Positions 48,879 to 56,815 of a DNA stretch of 64,000 nucleotides are shown piece after piece; positions within the stretch are counted from its first letter, which is position 1, and each line of letters starts with the position of its first letter. The stretch is from Myxococcales bacterium (GTDB lineage: Bacteria; Myxococcota; Myxococcia; Myxococcales; Myxococcaceae). The translations under genes were made by a program, and so were the position numbers. The DNA is taken from positions 1 through 64,000 of the forward strand of contig JACPVI010000015.1 of NCBI GenBank assembly GCA_016191815.1, written 5' to 3'. Below the pieces are notes generated by a model. The model did no database searches, was not told the DNA's origin, and worked only from the letters and a program-made list of their open reading frames with translations.

Positions 48879-49874
48879 CTAGGGAAGCCTGAGCCTCGCC
48901 CCGAGCTGCAAAGGAGTGCTGTTGGGCTCGCTCCTGGGAGTGATGAAGAAGTGCTGGGCCCCGACCTGCACGAACACCCCGAGCCACTTCGACACCACGT
49001 ACTCCAGGCCCCCACCCCCGCCCAAGCCGACCGAGAGCAGCCGCTGCTCGAAGAGGACCGGCAACTCCAGCTCGACCGAGGCGTTGAGCTTCCGCTCCAG
49101 CACCGGCACCACCAGCGCCGCCCGGGCGGTGAGGCCGAAGTCCTGGTACACCTGGGCGTGCATCGACACCCGGTAGAAGGGGAATTCGAAGCCGCCTCCC
49201 ACCTCCAGAGACGGTCCGGCCAAGAGCGCGAAGGGGCTGATGGAGAGCCGGAGGTCGGCGAAAGGCCGCCGGGGCGACTCCTCGGGCGTGGTCCCCTCGT
49301 ACTTCGGTTTCTGTTGCGGAAGCTCCTCCAGCAACAGCTCCAGCTCGCTCTTCCGCTTGGCGTACACCACCACCTCCCGGCGCGAGCCGTACCTCCCATC
49401 GGGAGTCTTCACCTCCACCGCGCGGCGGCCGATCGGCGCCTGCCTAAGGAGCGGCGTCTCCCCGAAGAGGCTCCCGTCCAGCCACACCGAGGCCGGCCGG
49501 TCGGCGCGCACCGAAAGCTCTCCGGTGAGCCGGGCCCGCAAGCCGTCGAGCAGCTTCACCAGCGCCGGGTCGACCTTGGAAGGGTCGAGCGCCGCCTCCG
49601 GATCCGACTCCAAGGCCAGCGCGAAGGCCGCCTCGGCGCCAGCGAAGTCCTGCTGCGCCGCCGACACCTGCCCGCGGAGCAGGTGCACCCTGGAGAGGGC
49701 GGCAGGGTCGGACGTCTCCTGGGCCGCGGCGTCCAAGGCCTTGAGCGCGGACTGGAAATCGCCCCGGCTGAAGTCGCGCTGACCCTGCTCGAGCTTGGTG
49801 AGCGCGACCGCCCGCCCGCGCGAAGGCGTCGAGGAAGCCAAGAGGAGGGCCGAGAGGAGGAGGGCCGGCGTCAT
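48879..49874 (-). CDS. TPR-PEGA-barrel envelope protein downstream of a kinase
   Basis: 331 aa. The ATG at 49874 overlaps the kinase stop (ATGA). Signal peptide (ALLLSALLLASSTPSRG), TPR-like helices (about 28-95; QGQRDFSRGDFQSALKALDAAAQ), a PEGA-like segment (about 120-175; LSVRADRPASVWLDGSLFGETPLLRQAPIGRRAVEV) and a C-terminal set of beta strands ending LQLGARLRLP. It is the counterpart of the protein at 5626-6468, here with the extra PEGA part. Position and coupling say that it works with the upstream kinase, perhaps as its envelope-side partner. Confidence 0.85.
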   Translation of the reverse strand: MTPALLLSALLLASSTPSRGRAVALTKLEQGQRDFSRGDFQSALKALDAAAQETSDPAALSRVHLLRGQVSAAQQDFAGAEAAFALALESDPEAALDPSKVDPALVKLLDGLRARLTGELSVRADRPASVWLDGSLFGETPLLRQAPIGRRAVEVKTPDGRYGSRREVVVYAKRKSELELLLEELPQQKPKYEGTTPEESPRRPFADLRLSISPFALLAGPSLEVGGGFEFPFYRVSMHAQVYQDFGLTARAALVVPVLERKLNASVELELPVLFEQRLLSVGLGGGGGLEYVVSKWLGVFVQVGAQHFFITPRSEPNSTPLQLGARLRLP

Positions 49875-51547
49875 TTCCTGAGGCTGATTCGCAGCACAGC
49901 CTGCCGCCCGGACGCAACCTTTATCTCTCTTTCCTCGGTTTTGAAGCCGGCCCGCTCCACCCGCACGGTGTGGCGGCCCTCCGGCAGGTCCAGCTCCAAA
50001 GGCGTCCTCCCCACCACCTGCCCGTTCACCAAGAGCTGCGCCCAGAAGGTCTCCCCCCGGTGCATGGTCACCACCTTGAGCTGCCCCACCTTGCTTCGCT
50101 TCCGCGTCCGGCCGACCGAGGACTTGCCGTTATCGCCGTTGGTCTTGGTGGCGATGGCCGTCTCTGAGACGCCCGCGTCCGCCGCCTCGGCGAGCTGGCC
50201 CATTCCGGCATCGGCCTCGCCCGCGTCCGGCTCGCCCGCGTCTTCGATCGCAGCAAGCGCCTCGGCGAGGAGCAAGCCGGCGTCCGCCTCCGCCTGGGGA
50301 TGCTTCTCCCCCACGAAAGCCGTTCGCTCGCTGAAGATGGCGTAGAAACCCATGGAGAGCAAAAGGAGCATCCCCACTGCGAGGAAGGCGGCGCGGACTC
50401 GTCTGGGCCTCACCGCCAGGGCCATGGCGGCGGTGGTCGCGCCGGCGACGGGCTCGGGGGTCGCCCTCTCCGCCCGGTGCGGAGTGGTCGGCCGGTCAGC
50501 GAGCTGGACATCGGGCGGAGGCTCGCCCGGCTGGGAGCCGAGCTTTCGCCAGCTCGGGGCGGTGAGCGGATCTCCCTGTGCTGGCGCGGGAGGCTTCATC
50601 GCCCCTCGTGCCACCTCGAGCGCGGCCACCAGCTCGGCCCCGGAGGGGAAGCGATCCTCCGGGCGCTTGGCGAGCGCCCTCCGCACCACCTCGGCCACCG
50701 GACGAGGGATCCACGGCGCGCGCTCGAGGAGGTCCGGCGGCGGCGAATGCGCCTGCATCTGGATGACTTGAAGCTCGCTCTCCGCCTCGAAGGGCAAGGT
50801 CCCGGTCAAGCACTCGAAGAGCACCACCGCCAGGGCGTAGAGGTCGGCGCGGTGATCCACCTCGCGGGCGCCCTTGGCCTGCTCGGGGGACATGTACTGG
50901 GGGGTGCCCATCACCACCCCGGTGCGGGTGAGCGCCTCCGCGCCGCGGGCCGGGCGGAGGATGCCGAAGTCGAGGATGGTGGCGAGGCCGTCTTGGCCGA
51001 CGAAGATGTTGCCGGCCTTGATGTCGCGGTGGACGAAGCCCTTGGAGTGGATGTAGTCGAGCCCGGAAGCGAGCTGGCGCATCAAGGCCAGCGTCTCATC
51101 GAGGGTGAGGCCGCCCTTTTGCCTCAGGACCGAGGAGAGGGTCTCGCCCTCCAGCTTCTTCATCACCATGAAGGGCCGGCTCTCGTGGCGGCCCACCGCG
51201 TGGACCGGGACGATGTTCGGGTGATCTAGGCCGGCGGTGACCTTGGCCTCTCGCTCGAAGCGGGCCACCACCTCGGGGTCGTTGAGCAGCGAGCTGGAGA
51301 GGATTTTCACCGCCACCGGCCGGTCGAGCTGGAGGTCCTTGGCGAGGTAGACGGTGCCCATCCCGCCTTCGCCGATCTTCTTCTCCAGCCGCCACTTGCC
51401 CTCGAGGACATCGTCGAGGCGGATGGGGATGAAGGTAGGCTCGTCGCCGGCGCGGCGCGGGTGGGGGTTTTGCGGGCTGGGCCGGCCGCAGCGGCTGCAG
51501 AACTGGTTTTGCTCTTCGAGCGGCTGTCCGCAGTTCTCGCAGGTCAA
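49871..51547 (-). CDS. Zinc-ribbon Ser/Thr kinase with PEGA tail, second copy of the module
   Basis: 558 aa from the TTG at 51547, which places the zinc ribbon (TCENCGQPLEEQNQFCSRCGRP) right at the start. An ATG at 51640 with AAGGAA would add 31 residues but overlaps the divergent kinase gene. The kinase domain (about 45-300) has GEGGMGTV, VAVKIL, HRDIKAGN (Ala for Pro), LDFG and TPQYMSPEQ. Then come a membrane helix (about 385-405), a Glu/Asp/Ala periplasmic linker and a PEGA domain (LLVNGQVVGRTPLELDLPEGRHTVRVERAGF). Domain order matches the kinase at 6482-8257, and both are followed by a TPR/barrel protein. Confidence 0.9.
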   Translation of the reverse strand: MTCENCGQPLEEQNQFCSRCGRPSPQNPHPRRAGDEPTFIPIRLDDVLEGKWRLEKKIGEGGMGTVYLAKDLQLDRPVAVKILSSSLLNDPEVVARFEREAKVTAGLDHPNIVPVHAVGRHESRPFMVMKKLEGETLSSVLRQKGGLTLDETLALMRQLASGLDYIHSKGFVHRDIKAGNIFVGQDGLATILDFGILRPARGAEALTRTGVVMGTPQYMSPEQAKGAREVDHRADLYALAVVLFECLTGTLPFEAESELQVIQMQAHSPPPDLLERAPWIPRPVAEVVRRALAKRPEDRFPSGAELVAALEVARGAMKPPAPAQGDPLTAPSWRKLGSQPGEPPPDVQLADRPTTPHRAERATPEPVAGATTAAMALAVRPRRVRAAFLAVGMLLLLSMGFYAIFSERTAFVGEKHPQAEADAGLLLAEALAAIEDAGEPDAGEADAGMGQLAEAADAGVSETAIATKTNGDNGKSSVGRTRKRSKVGQLKVVTMHRGETFWAQLLVNGQVVGRTPLELDLPEGRHTVRVERAGFKTEEREIKVASGRQAVLRISLRK

Positions 51548-51620
51548 GGCGGCGGTCCGGGGTCCGGGGGAAGATAGCAGGGACGGCCCTGCTCCGACCT
51601 GCTGGTAAGCTCTGGGTCCG

Positions 51621-52550
51621 GTGGAGCTGGGAAAGGTCATCGAGATTCCTTCGCGCCGGTATGGCACCTACCGGGTGCGCGCGCGGCTGGGGGCCGGCGG
51701 GATGGCGGAGGTGTTCCTCGCCGAGGTGGTGGACGAACGAGGCGATCAGCAGAGCGTGGCGCTCAAGCTGATGAAGCGCGACGTCCCCGAGGAGGTGTTC
51801 GCCAACGAGGCGGACTTGATGGGGCTTCTTACTCACCCCAACCTGGTGCAGAGGCTGGAGGTGGGGCACGCCTTCGGGCGCCCTTTCATCGCGATGGAGT
51901 TTCTGATCGGCGGGGACCTGCGCGAGGTGATGGAGAGCCTGAGGCAGCAGAAGCAGCCCTTCCCGGTGGGGATGGCGGTGCACGTGGTGCTGGAGGTGTT
52001 GAAGGGGCTGTCCTACTTCCACCAGGCGAAGACGCGCACCGGGGCGCCGCTCAACCTGGTGCACGGCGACGTCAACCCGGCGAACGTCTTCTTCTCCTCC
52101 GAGGGCGAGGTGAAGCTGGGGGATTTTGGAGTGGCGAAGAGCCGCTCGGTGGACATCGGCCCGGCGGATGGGAATGCCGCGGGGAAGCTGCACTACCTCT
52201 CGCCGGAGCAGAGCCGCGGGGAAGCGCTGGCCCCGGCCTCCGACCTTTTCTCGGTGGGAGTGATGCTCTACGAGCTGTTGGTGGGGACGGTGCCGTTCGG
52301 CGCCGATGGGGACGACACCAAGAAGGTGGTGGCGGCGATCCGTTCGGCGAAGCTGGCGGTGCCGGAGTCGGTGGACAAGTCGCTCGCCCAGGCCCTCCAT
52401 CGGGCGCTCGCCCCGGAGCTCAAGTCTCGCTACCGCACCGCGGGCGAGCTGGCGGGGGACCTCTTCCGCTTCGCGCTGGATTCGGGGTCGAGCCAGAGCA
52501 AGAAGGACGTGCAAGGCTGGCTGGAGGGCGTGCTGGGGCTGCTCGTGTGA
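51621..52550 (+). CDS. Soluble Ser/Thr protein kinase with HGD catalytic loop
   Basis: 309 aa, GTG start, essentially only a kinase domain: GAGGMAEVF, ATP lysine in VALKLM, LGDFGVAKS and LHYLSPEQ are present. The catalytic loop is HGDVNPAN: Arg of HRD and the catalytic-loop Lys are replaced, as in a subgroup of myxobacterial kinases. No membrane helix. It is divergent from the zinc-ribbon kinase across about 73 bases, so the two may be regulated together. Activity is plausible but not assured. Confidence 0.9.
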   Translation: MELGKVIEIPSRRYGTYRVRARLGAGGMAEVFLAEVVDERGDQQSVALKLMKRDVPEEVFANEADLMGLLTHPNLVQRLEVGHAFGRPFIAMEFLIGGDLREVMESLRQQKQPFPVGMAVHVVLEVLKGLSYFHQAKTRTGAPLNLVHGDVNPANVFFSSEGEVKLGDFGVAKSRSVDIGPADGNAAGKLHYLSPEQSRGEALAPASDLFSVGVMLYELLVGTVPFGADGDDTKKVVAAIRSAKLAVPESVDKSLAQALHRALAPELKSRYRTAGELAGDLFRFALDSGSSQSKKDVQGWLEGVLGLLV

Positions 52551-52603
52551 GCAAGAAGAGCCTCACCCCGCGAGGGGGCGGCGCATTGCGACTCGGGTGG
52601 GCG

Positions 52604-52620
52604 ATGGTCATAATGGTCAT
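52604..52620 (+). repeat. Direct repeat before the Phd/VapB-type antitoxin
   Basis: ATGGTCAT at 52604-52611 and again at 52613-52620, ending exactly at the GTG start codon. Antitoxins of this type usually repress their own operon by binding repeats in this position. No clear ribosome site is present between repeat and start, so the gene may be translated from a leaderless or very weak start. Confidence 0.4.
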
Positions 52621-52890
52621 GTGAAAAAGAGATCTCTCGCCGATGCAAAGGCCCATCTTTCAGAGTTGGTCGATGCGGCGGAGCATCGCGGCAAGCGAAT
52701 CCTGATTCTGCGCCATGGCAAGCCTGCGGCTGCGATCGTTCCGGTAGAGGTCGTTGCGAAGAAGCGTGCTCGCAGGAAGGCGATGTCCCAGGCGGAAGTC
52801 CAAAAGAGCGTCCGGGCGTTCGTGAAGGAATTCAGTGCGGCCGAGCCGGGGGTTTCCGCGGTCGAGGATCTGCTCCAGGGTCGCCGGTGA
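52621..52890 (+). CDS. Phd/YefM-type antitoxin
   Basis: 89 aa from the GTG at 52621; no ATG is in frame just before it. The N-terminal Phd fold is clear: RSLADAKAHLSELVDAAEHRGKRILILRHGKPAAAIVPV. The C-terminal half (KSVRAFVKEFSAAEPGVSAVEDLLQGRR) would wrap the toxin. The stop overlaps the PIN toxin start (GTGA), the usual antitoxin-toxin order. Confidence 0.88.
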   Translation: MKKRSLADAKAHLSELVDAAEHRGKRILILRHGKPAAAIVPVEVVAKKRARRKAMSQAEVQKSVRAFVKEFSAAEPGVSAVEDLLQGRR

Positions 52891-53291
52891 GGTATGTGCT
52901 CGACGCGTCAGTGGCGGTGGCTGCGCTGCGCGAGAACGAGCCGTTCCATGCCGATGCGCTCCGCCGCTGCATGCCGCTCTTCTTAGGGAGCGACGAAATC
53001 GTAGTGCCCGCGATCTTCGAGGTGGAGGTTCTTGCGGCCCTGGTCCGGCGAGGCGCCGCCGTGGCGAGCGTTTCCCGGTTCTTCGACCTTCACTTCGCGA
53101 ATCGGACAATCGTGACGATCGGGCCGCGGGCGGCGCGGGCGGTTCGTGCGGTGGTTGGGGTCACCCGCCTGCGCGCGGCGGACGCGCTCTATGTCTGGGT
53201 TGCGGCGAGGGAAGGGCTTCCGCTTGTCACCGGCGATCAGGACGTGCTCGATCGGGCCTTGCTCGCCGGGGTGAGAGGAAGCGCACCGTGA
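52887..53291 (+). CDS. VapC-type PIN-domain ribonuclease toxin
   Basis: 134 aa. PIN fold with the four acidic positions in expected places: Asp6 (YVLDASVAVA), Glu in VPAIFEVEVLAAL, Asp in RAADALYVWVAA and Asp in VTGDQDVLD. VapC toxins cleave tRNA or rRNA when freed from the antitoxin. The GTG start overlaps the antitoxin stop. It is convergent with the radical SAM gene, 74 bases apart. Confidence 0.9.
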   Translation: MRYVLDASVAVAALRENEPFHADALRRCMPLFLGSDEIVVPAIFEVEVLAALVRRGAAVASVSRFFDLHFANRTIVTIGPRAARAVRAVVGVTRLRAADALYVWVAAREGLPLVTGDQDVLDRALLAGVRGSAP

Positions 53292-53365
53292 TCGCGCGCG
53301 ATTCGGCCCGACCACTTCGCCGAATGGCCGCTCGAGTCACCCTGCGCGCACGACATCCTGGCGAC

Positions 53366-55945
53366 TCACCGCTGCAGGTGGAAGCGGACCTCCAGCCTGG
53401 CGCCGGTTTGAGGGTCCTGGAGCACCAGCGCGTCCGCCGGATCGGCGGTCAGGTCCACCTGAATCCGCGCGGGCATGGGTGACTCCAGCTTCCCGTATTG
53501 GACCGCCAGCGGGCGGGAGGACTCGACCATGAAGGTGAGCTGGGTCTGGGTCCTCCCCACCGGCTGCAGCCTGGCGCTGATTGGACCATCAGCCTCGCCG
53601 ATCACCAGCGGCACGCGCCCCGCGGTGGGCAGAGCGAACGGCTGGGTCACCTCCCGGCCAGCGTAGCTTAGCGAGACCTGGGGCTTCGTCCTGATCAAGA
53701 GCGAGCGATGGATCAGCTCGAGCGGTGGAGGCGGCGCTTCCGCCACTCCCTGGTCAATTCGCAGGCGATTGCCGTCCTCCCACGGGGGTGGGGCCGCCTC
53801 GGCCACCCCGTGGTCCATGCGGAAGTCGTTCGGGTCCGGTATCGGGAGCTGCTGACCTGCATCTCGCCCGCCGGACCGCCGCCGGCGCTCTCTTTGGCCT
53901 TGCTCCCCGGGGGTGAGGCCGAACTGCCACTTCCCTCCCGAGGCGCGACTCCCCGCGTCGGCGCGCGGCGGAGGAGGAGGCGGGGGCTTGGGCGGCACCG
54001 CCGGCTCGATGTCCGTGGGGTCGATCGGCGGCGGAGCGGCCTCGGCCACGCCCAGGTCGTCGCGCGGGTCTAGCGGCGGAGGAGGCGCCTCGGCCACTCC
54101 CTCCTCGGGGCGTATGTCTATCGGCGGGGGAGCAGCCTCGGCCACTCCCTGGTCAGGCCTCGGTGGCACCGGCCGGGGCGCAATGGTCCCGGCATCCGGC
54201 CGGCGGCGCGACGGGCCACGGCCCTCGGCGGTCCGCGGCCGAGAGCTGTCCTGGGCGCGGCGGGCGTCGCTCTCCGGCACCTGGCAACCCAGCATGCCGA
54301 TCGCCACCGCCACCGCCGCGGCGTGCCGTGGGCCTCGGAACTTCCGCCCCCGGGAGAGCCCCAGCGCGTACCGCCGGCCCATCTCCACCGAGGCGTGGGA
54401 GAACCCTTCCAGCGCCTTGCGGAAGTCGCACGCCTGGCGGATGCGACCCTCCCGGCTCGAAAGCTCCCGGCGACGCAAGTCCTCCAGCGTCCGCTCGAAG
54501 GCGCTGGCGGCTCCGGTACGGGAATCCTCACAGGCGAGCACCAGCTCGCGGAAGAAGCCGGCGGTCTCCAGGTTCAGCTCCCGCTCCCACTCGAGGAAGG
54601 AGCGCACCAGCTCGCGCACCTTCCGGCCCCGATAGAAGCGCCCCAGCACCGCCACCTGGTGGTCCATTCGGATCACCCGGCCCAGCAGATCGTCCTTCCC
54701 CCAGCACCGCCCGGCGAAGAGATCCCTCCCGCGCTCCCAGACCCGCTCCACGGTCGGATCGGTGTAGCGGTAGGTCCGGCCGAGGTAATTGCCCTTGGCC
54801 CGCCCCGCCGCGAGCATCCGCGCCTCGAGCGGAGTGCCGGCGTAGATCTCCGCCCGGCAATAGTTCAGCGGGTGGCCAGGGTGGCGAGTGACGAAGTCCA
54901 GGTCGGCCAGCATGGTGGCCGCGCTCGCCTCCGGGTGGAGGATGATCATGGTGTACTGCGTGGAGATGCCCAGCTCCTCGCAGGCTTCGAGCGCGCGCTC
55001 CGACTGCTCCACCGACTGCCGCCGCCCGATCGACTCCAGGCCGCAGGAGCTTCCCGACTCGATCCCCATGAAGATGCGGAGCAGCCCCAACTCCTTGAGC
55101 GTCTCCAAGATGCGCCGGTCGGCGTCGCGCGGGCTGCACTTGAGCACCAGCCCGATCTCCGAGACGCCGCGCGCGATGAGGAAGGCGTGGAGGCGGGCGA
55201 TGCGCTCGCGGTTGTGCTCGTGGCTCGGCACCAGGAAGTTGTCGTCGTGGAAGACGAACTGCCGGGCGCCGTGGCGGTGGTACAGCTCGGCCATCTCGTC
55301 GGCCACGTCCTCCGGAGTCCGCTGCCGGAAGCGGGGCCCGGGCACCAGCCGGTGCAAGGTGGTGATGCAGCAGTAGTCGCACCTGCTCACGCAACCGCGG
55401 CTGCCCATCAGGTAGGCGGTGGGCACTCCGCACAAGAGCCGCGCGGGCCCGGAGCGGTCCGGCCGCGGAAGCCGGTCCAGATCCGCGATGGCCGGGCGAG
55501 GCGGGCTGCGGAAGGGCTTTCCCTCCTTCCGAATCACCACGCCGCGGACGCTGGCGGCGCGTTCGAGCAAGGCCTCGCCGAGGTCGGCCAGCTCCACGAG
55601 GGTCTGCTCGCCCTCGTGGGTGACGATGAGGTCGATCGCCGGATGCCGCGAAAGCAGCTCGAAGGCCGCGCAGGACGCATAGTGCCCGCCGGCGATCACC
55701 GGCCGCTGTGGGCGGCCGCGCTTGAGCGCTTCCGCCAGCTCGAGGAACTGCACCGCCCGGACCTGGAAGCACATCGAGAGCCCGACCAGCTCTGCCTCTC
55801 CTGCCATCCGGAGGACGGAGGGGGCGTCCTCCGCGGTGTTGAACGCGGCGATCGCCGGCCGGTGGCCGGCAGCGCGGAGCGAGGAGGCGAGGTAGGCGAG
55901 GGAGAGGTTGGCTTCGTAATCCGGACCGACGAGAAGGACGCGCAT
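53366..55945 (-). CDS. Cobalamin-type radical SAM protein fused to a GVAEA-PPP repeat tail
   Basis: 859 aa from the ATG at 55945 (TGGAGA ribosome site). Residues 1-140 form a B12-binding-like Rossmann domain (RVLLVGPDYEANLSLAYLASSL; VTHEGEQTL). The radical SAM core follows with Cys185-xxx-Cys189-xx-Cys192 (GCVSRCDYC), then VFHDDNF and FMGIESG. Around 540-554 a hydrophobic run ends in a lipobox-like MLGC. The C-terminal 300 residues hold five copies of (D/E)xGVAEA(A/P)PPP and a beta-rich end (PEGA-like). It is either a true fusion that modifies its own tail or an enzyme and a lipoprotein joined by loss of a stop; the internal ATG at 54382 lacks a well-spaced ribosome site. No known product can be named. 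Confidence 0.85.
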   Translation of the reverse strand: MRVLLVGPDYEANLSLAYLASSLRAAGHRPAIAAFNTAEDAPSVLRMAGEAELVGLSMCFQVRAVQFLELAEALKRGRPQRPVIAGGHYASCAAFELLSRHPAIDLIVTHEGEQTLVELADLGEALLERAASVRGVVIRKEGKPFRSPPRPAIADLDRLPRPDRSGPARLLCGVPTAYLMGSRGCVSRCDYCCITTLHRLVPGPRFRQRTPEDVADEMAELYHRHGARQFVFHDDNFLVPSHEHNRERIARLHAFLIARGVSEIGLVLKCSPRDADRRILETLKELGLLRIFMGIESGSSCGLESIGRRQSVEQSERALEACEELGISTQYTMIILHPEASAATMLADLDFVTRHPGHPLNYCRAEIYAGTPLEARMLAAGRAKGNYLGRTYRYTDPTVERVWERGRDLFAGRCWGKDDLLGRVIRMDHQVAVLGRFYRGRKVRELVRSFLEWERELNLETAGFFRELVLACEDSRTGAASAFERTLEDLRRRELSSREGRIRQACDFRKALEGFSHASVEMGRRYALGLSRGRKFRGPRHAAAVAVAIGMLGCQVPESDARRAQDSSRPRTAEGRGPSRRRPDAGTIAPRPVPPRPDQGVAEAAPPPIDIRPEEGVAEAPPPPLDPRDDLGVAEAAPPPIDPTDIEPAVPPKPPPPPPPRADAGSRASGGKWQFGLTPGEQGQRERRRRSGGRDAGQQLPIPDPNDFRMDHGVAEAAPPPWEDGNRLRIDQGVAEAPPPPLELIHRSLLIRTKPQVSLSYAGREVTQPFALPTAGRVPLVIGEADGPISARLQPVGRTQTQLTFMVESSRPLAVQYGKLESPMPARIQVDLTADPADALVLQDPQTGARLEVRFHLQR
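53717..54155 (-). repeat. Five copies of a GVAEA-(A/P)PPP repeat in the radical SAM tail
   Basis: In reading order: DQGVAEAAPPPID (about 54119-54154), EEGVAEAPPPPLD (54072-54106), DLGVAEAAPPPID (54022-54060), DHGVAEAAPPPWE (53778-53818) and DQGVAEAPPPPLE (53718-53757). Three are close together. About 65 residues of Pro-, Gly- and Arg-rich sequence separate them from the last two. The pattern is too regular for simple Pro-rich low complexity. Confidence 0.85.
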
Positions 55946-56112
55946 GGGGTCTCCAATGTGGAGATTACAGAGAAACGCGTTGGACCAGAGCCCTCCCGAG
56001 TCAGAGGGCCTCGCGGTGCGGGCCTCGACCTGCTCGGCCCCAGCGATGTTACTCGCCGGATCGACCGATGCCCGCCGAAGCGAACGTCGGCGGACGGCGC
56101 CTGCGATTCGTT

Positions 56113-56505
56113 TCAATACTTCGTGACCGCGAGGTCCAGGCCCCGGAGTTGGCGAACCAGTTCGGAGTCGGTCGTGTACAGGCGAGCCCCGAGCTCCAGC
56201 GCGGTGGCGGCCGCGAAGGCGTCGGCGAGCGAAGCCCGGAGTGCCGAAGCCCGCTTGGCCACCGCCTCGTCCGGCCGGTGGACCTCGACACCGCTTGCGC
56301 GCAAAGACACGAGTGGGTCGAGCCCAGTCGCCCGCGTGAATTGGCTGGTGTGCCGGTAGATCTCAGCGAGGTTGATCGCCGACACCACGAGTCGGAGCTT
56401 CCCGGCGAGACATGAACGAAACAGTGCCTCGATCGCGCTCAGGCTCTGGGGCCGGCGGAGAATCCAGCCGAGCGCCACACCAGCGTCAACGACCCCAGTA
56501 CCCAC
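56113..56505 (-). CDS. VapC-like PIN-domain toxin of an AbrB-type module
   Basis: 130 aa, GTG start. It keeps the PIN acidic positions: Asp7 (VVDAGVALG), Glu in INLAEIYRH, Asp in SLADAFAAATA and Asp in LYTTDSEL. It overlaps the end of the AbrB-type antitoxin gene by 20 bases. It probably is an RNase toxin, as in other PIN/AbrB pairs. Confidence 0.85.
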   Translation of the reverse strand: MGTGVVDAGVALGWILRRPQSLSAIEALFRSCLAGKLRLVVSAINLAEIYRHTSQFTRATGLDPLVSLRASGVEVHRPDEAVAKRASALRASLADAFAAATALELGARLYTTDSELVRQLRGLDLAVTKY

Positions 56506-56779
56506 GCCGGCGCTCCTCCTCGCGCTCCTTGCGGCGCCGCTCGTGCAGCTCCTCTACGAGGTCCCTGCCCGTCCGCTTCGCCCACTCGGCTGCTCGGCGG
56601 CGAAACTCCTCGATGAAGGCCTCGTTAGCCTCGGGAAGGCTGAGGACGATCTCCTTCTTCGAGGTCGATCGGACCCTGAGCGTCCGCCCCGTCTTCAACC
56701 CAAGCTCCTTGCGGATGCTCGCCGGGATCACCACCTGTCCCTTGGAGCTGATCCGAACCGTCTGGCCACGCCTCGCCAT
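56486..56779 (-). CDS. AbrB/SpoVT-type antitoxin
   Basis: 97 aa from the ATG at 56779. The swapped-hairpin DNA-binding domain is unmistakable: TVRISSKGQVVIPASIRKELGLKTGRTLRVRS. The C-terminal half is charged and helical (EFRRRAAEWAKRTGRDLVEELHERRRKEREEERRRGYWGR), probably the toxin-binding arm. A strong inverted repeat lies directly upstream and is the likely autoregulatory operator. Confidence 0.9.
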   Translation of the reverse strand: MARRGQTVRISSKGQVVIPASIRKELGLKTGRTLRVRSTSKKEIVLSLPEANEAFIEEFRRRAAEWAKRTGRDLVEELHERRRKEREEERRRGYWGR

Positions 56780-56781
56780 AG

Positions 56782-56803
56782 GGTAAGAATAGCAATTCTT
56801 ACC
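56782..56803. promoter_or_regulatory. Inverted repeat, likely operator of the AbrB-PIN module
   Basis: Perfect 9-base arms GGTAAGAAT (56782-56790) and ATTCTTACC (56795-56803) around AGCA, AT-rich in a GC-rich genome. It starts two bases before the antitoxin start codon and ends 12 bases from the glmS stop. The position suits repression by the AbrB-type antitoxin. It leaves almost no leader, so the promoter must overlap it or lie within glmS. Confidence 0.7.
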
Positions 56804-56815
56804 AATCACCGCCGG

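Noticed and set aside
53717-54155. GVAEA-PPP stretches as a simple tandem DNA repeat or CRISPR-like array
   Set aside because: Spacing is irregular and the copies differ at the DNA level. Conservation is at protein level and in frame.
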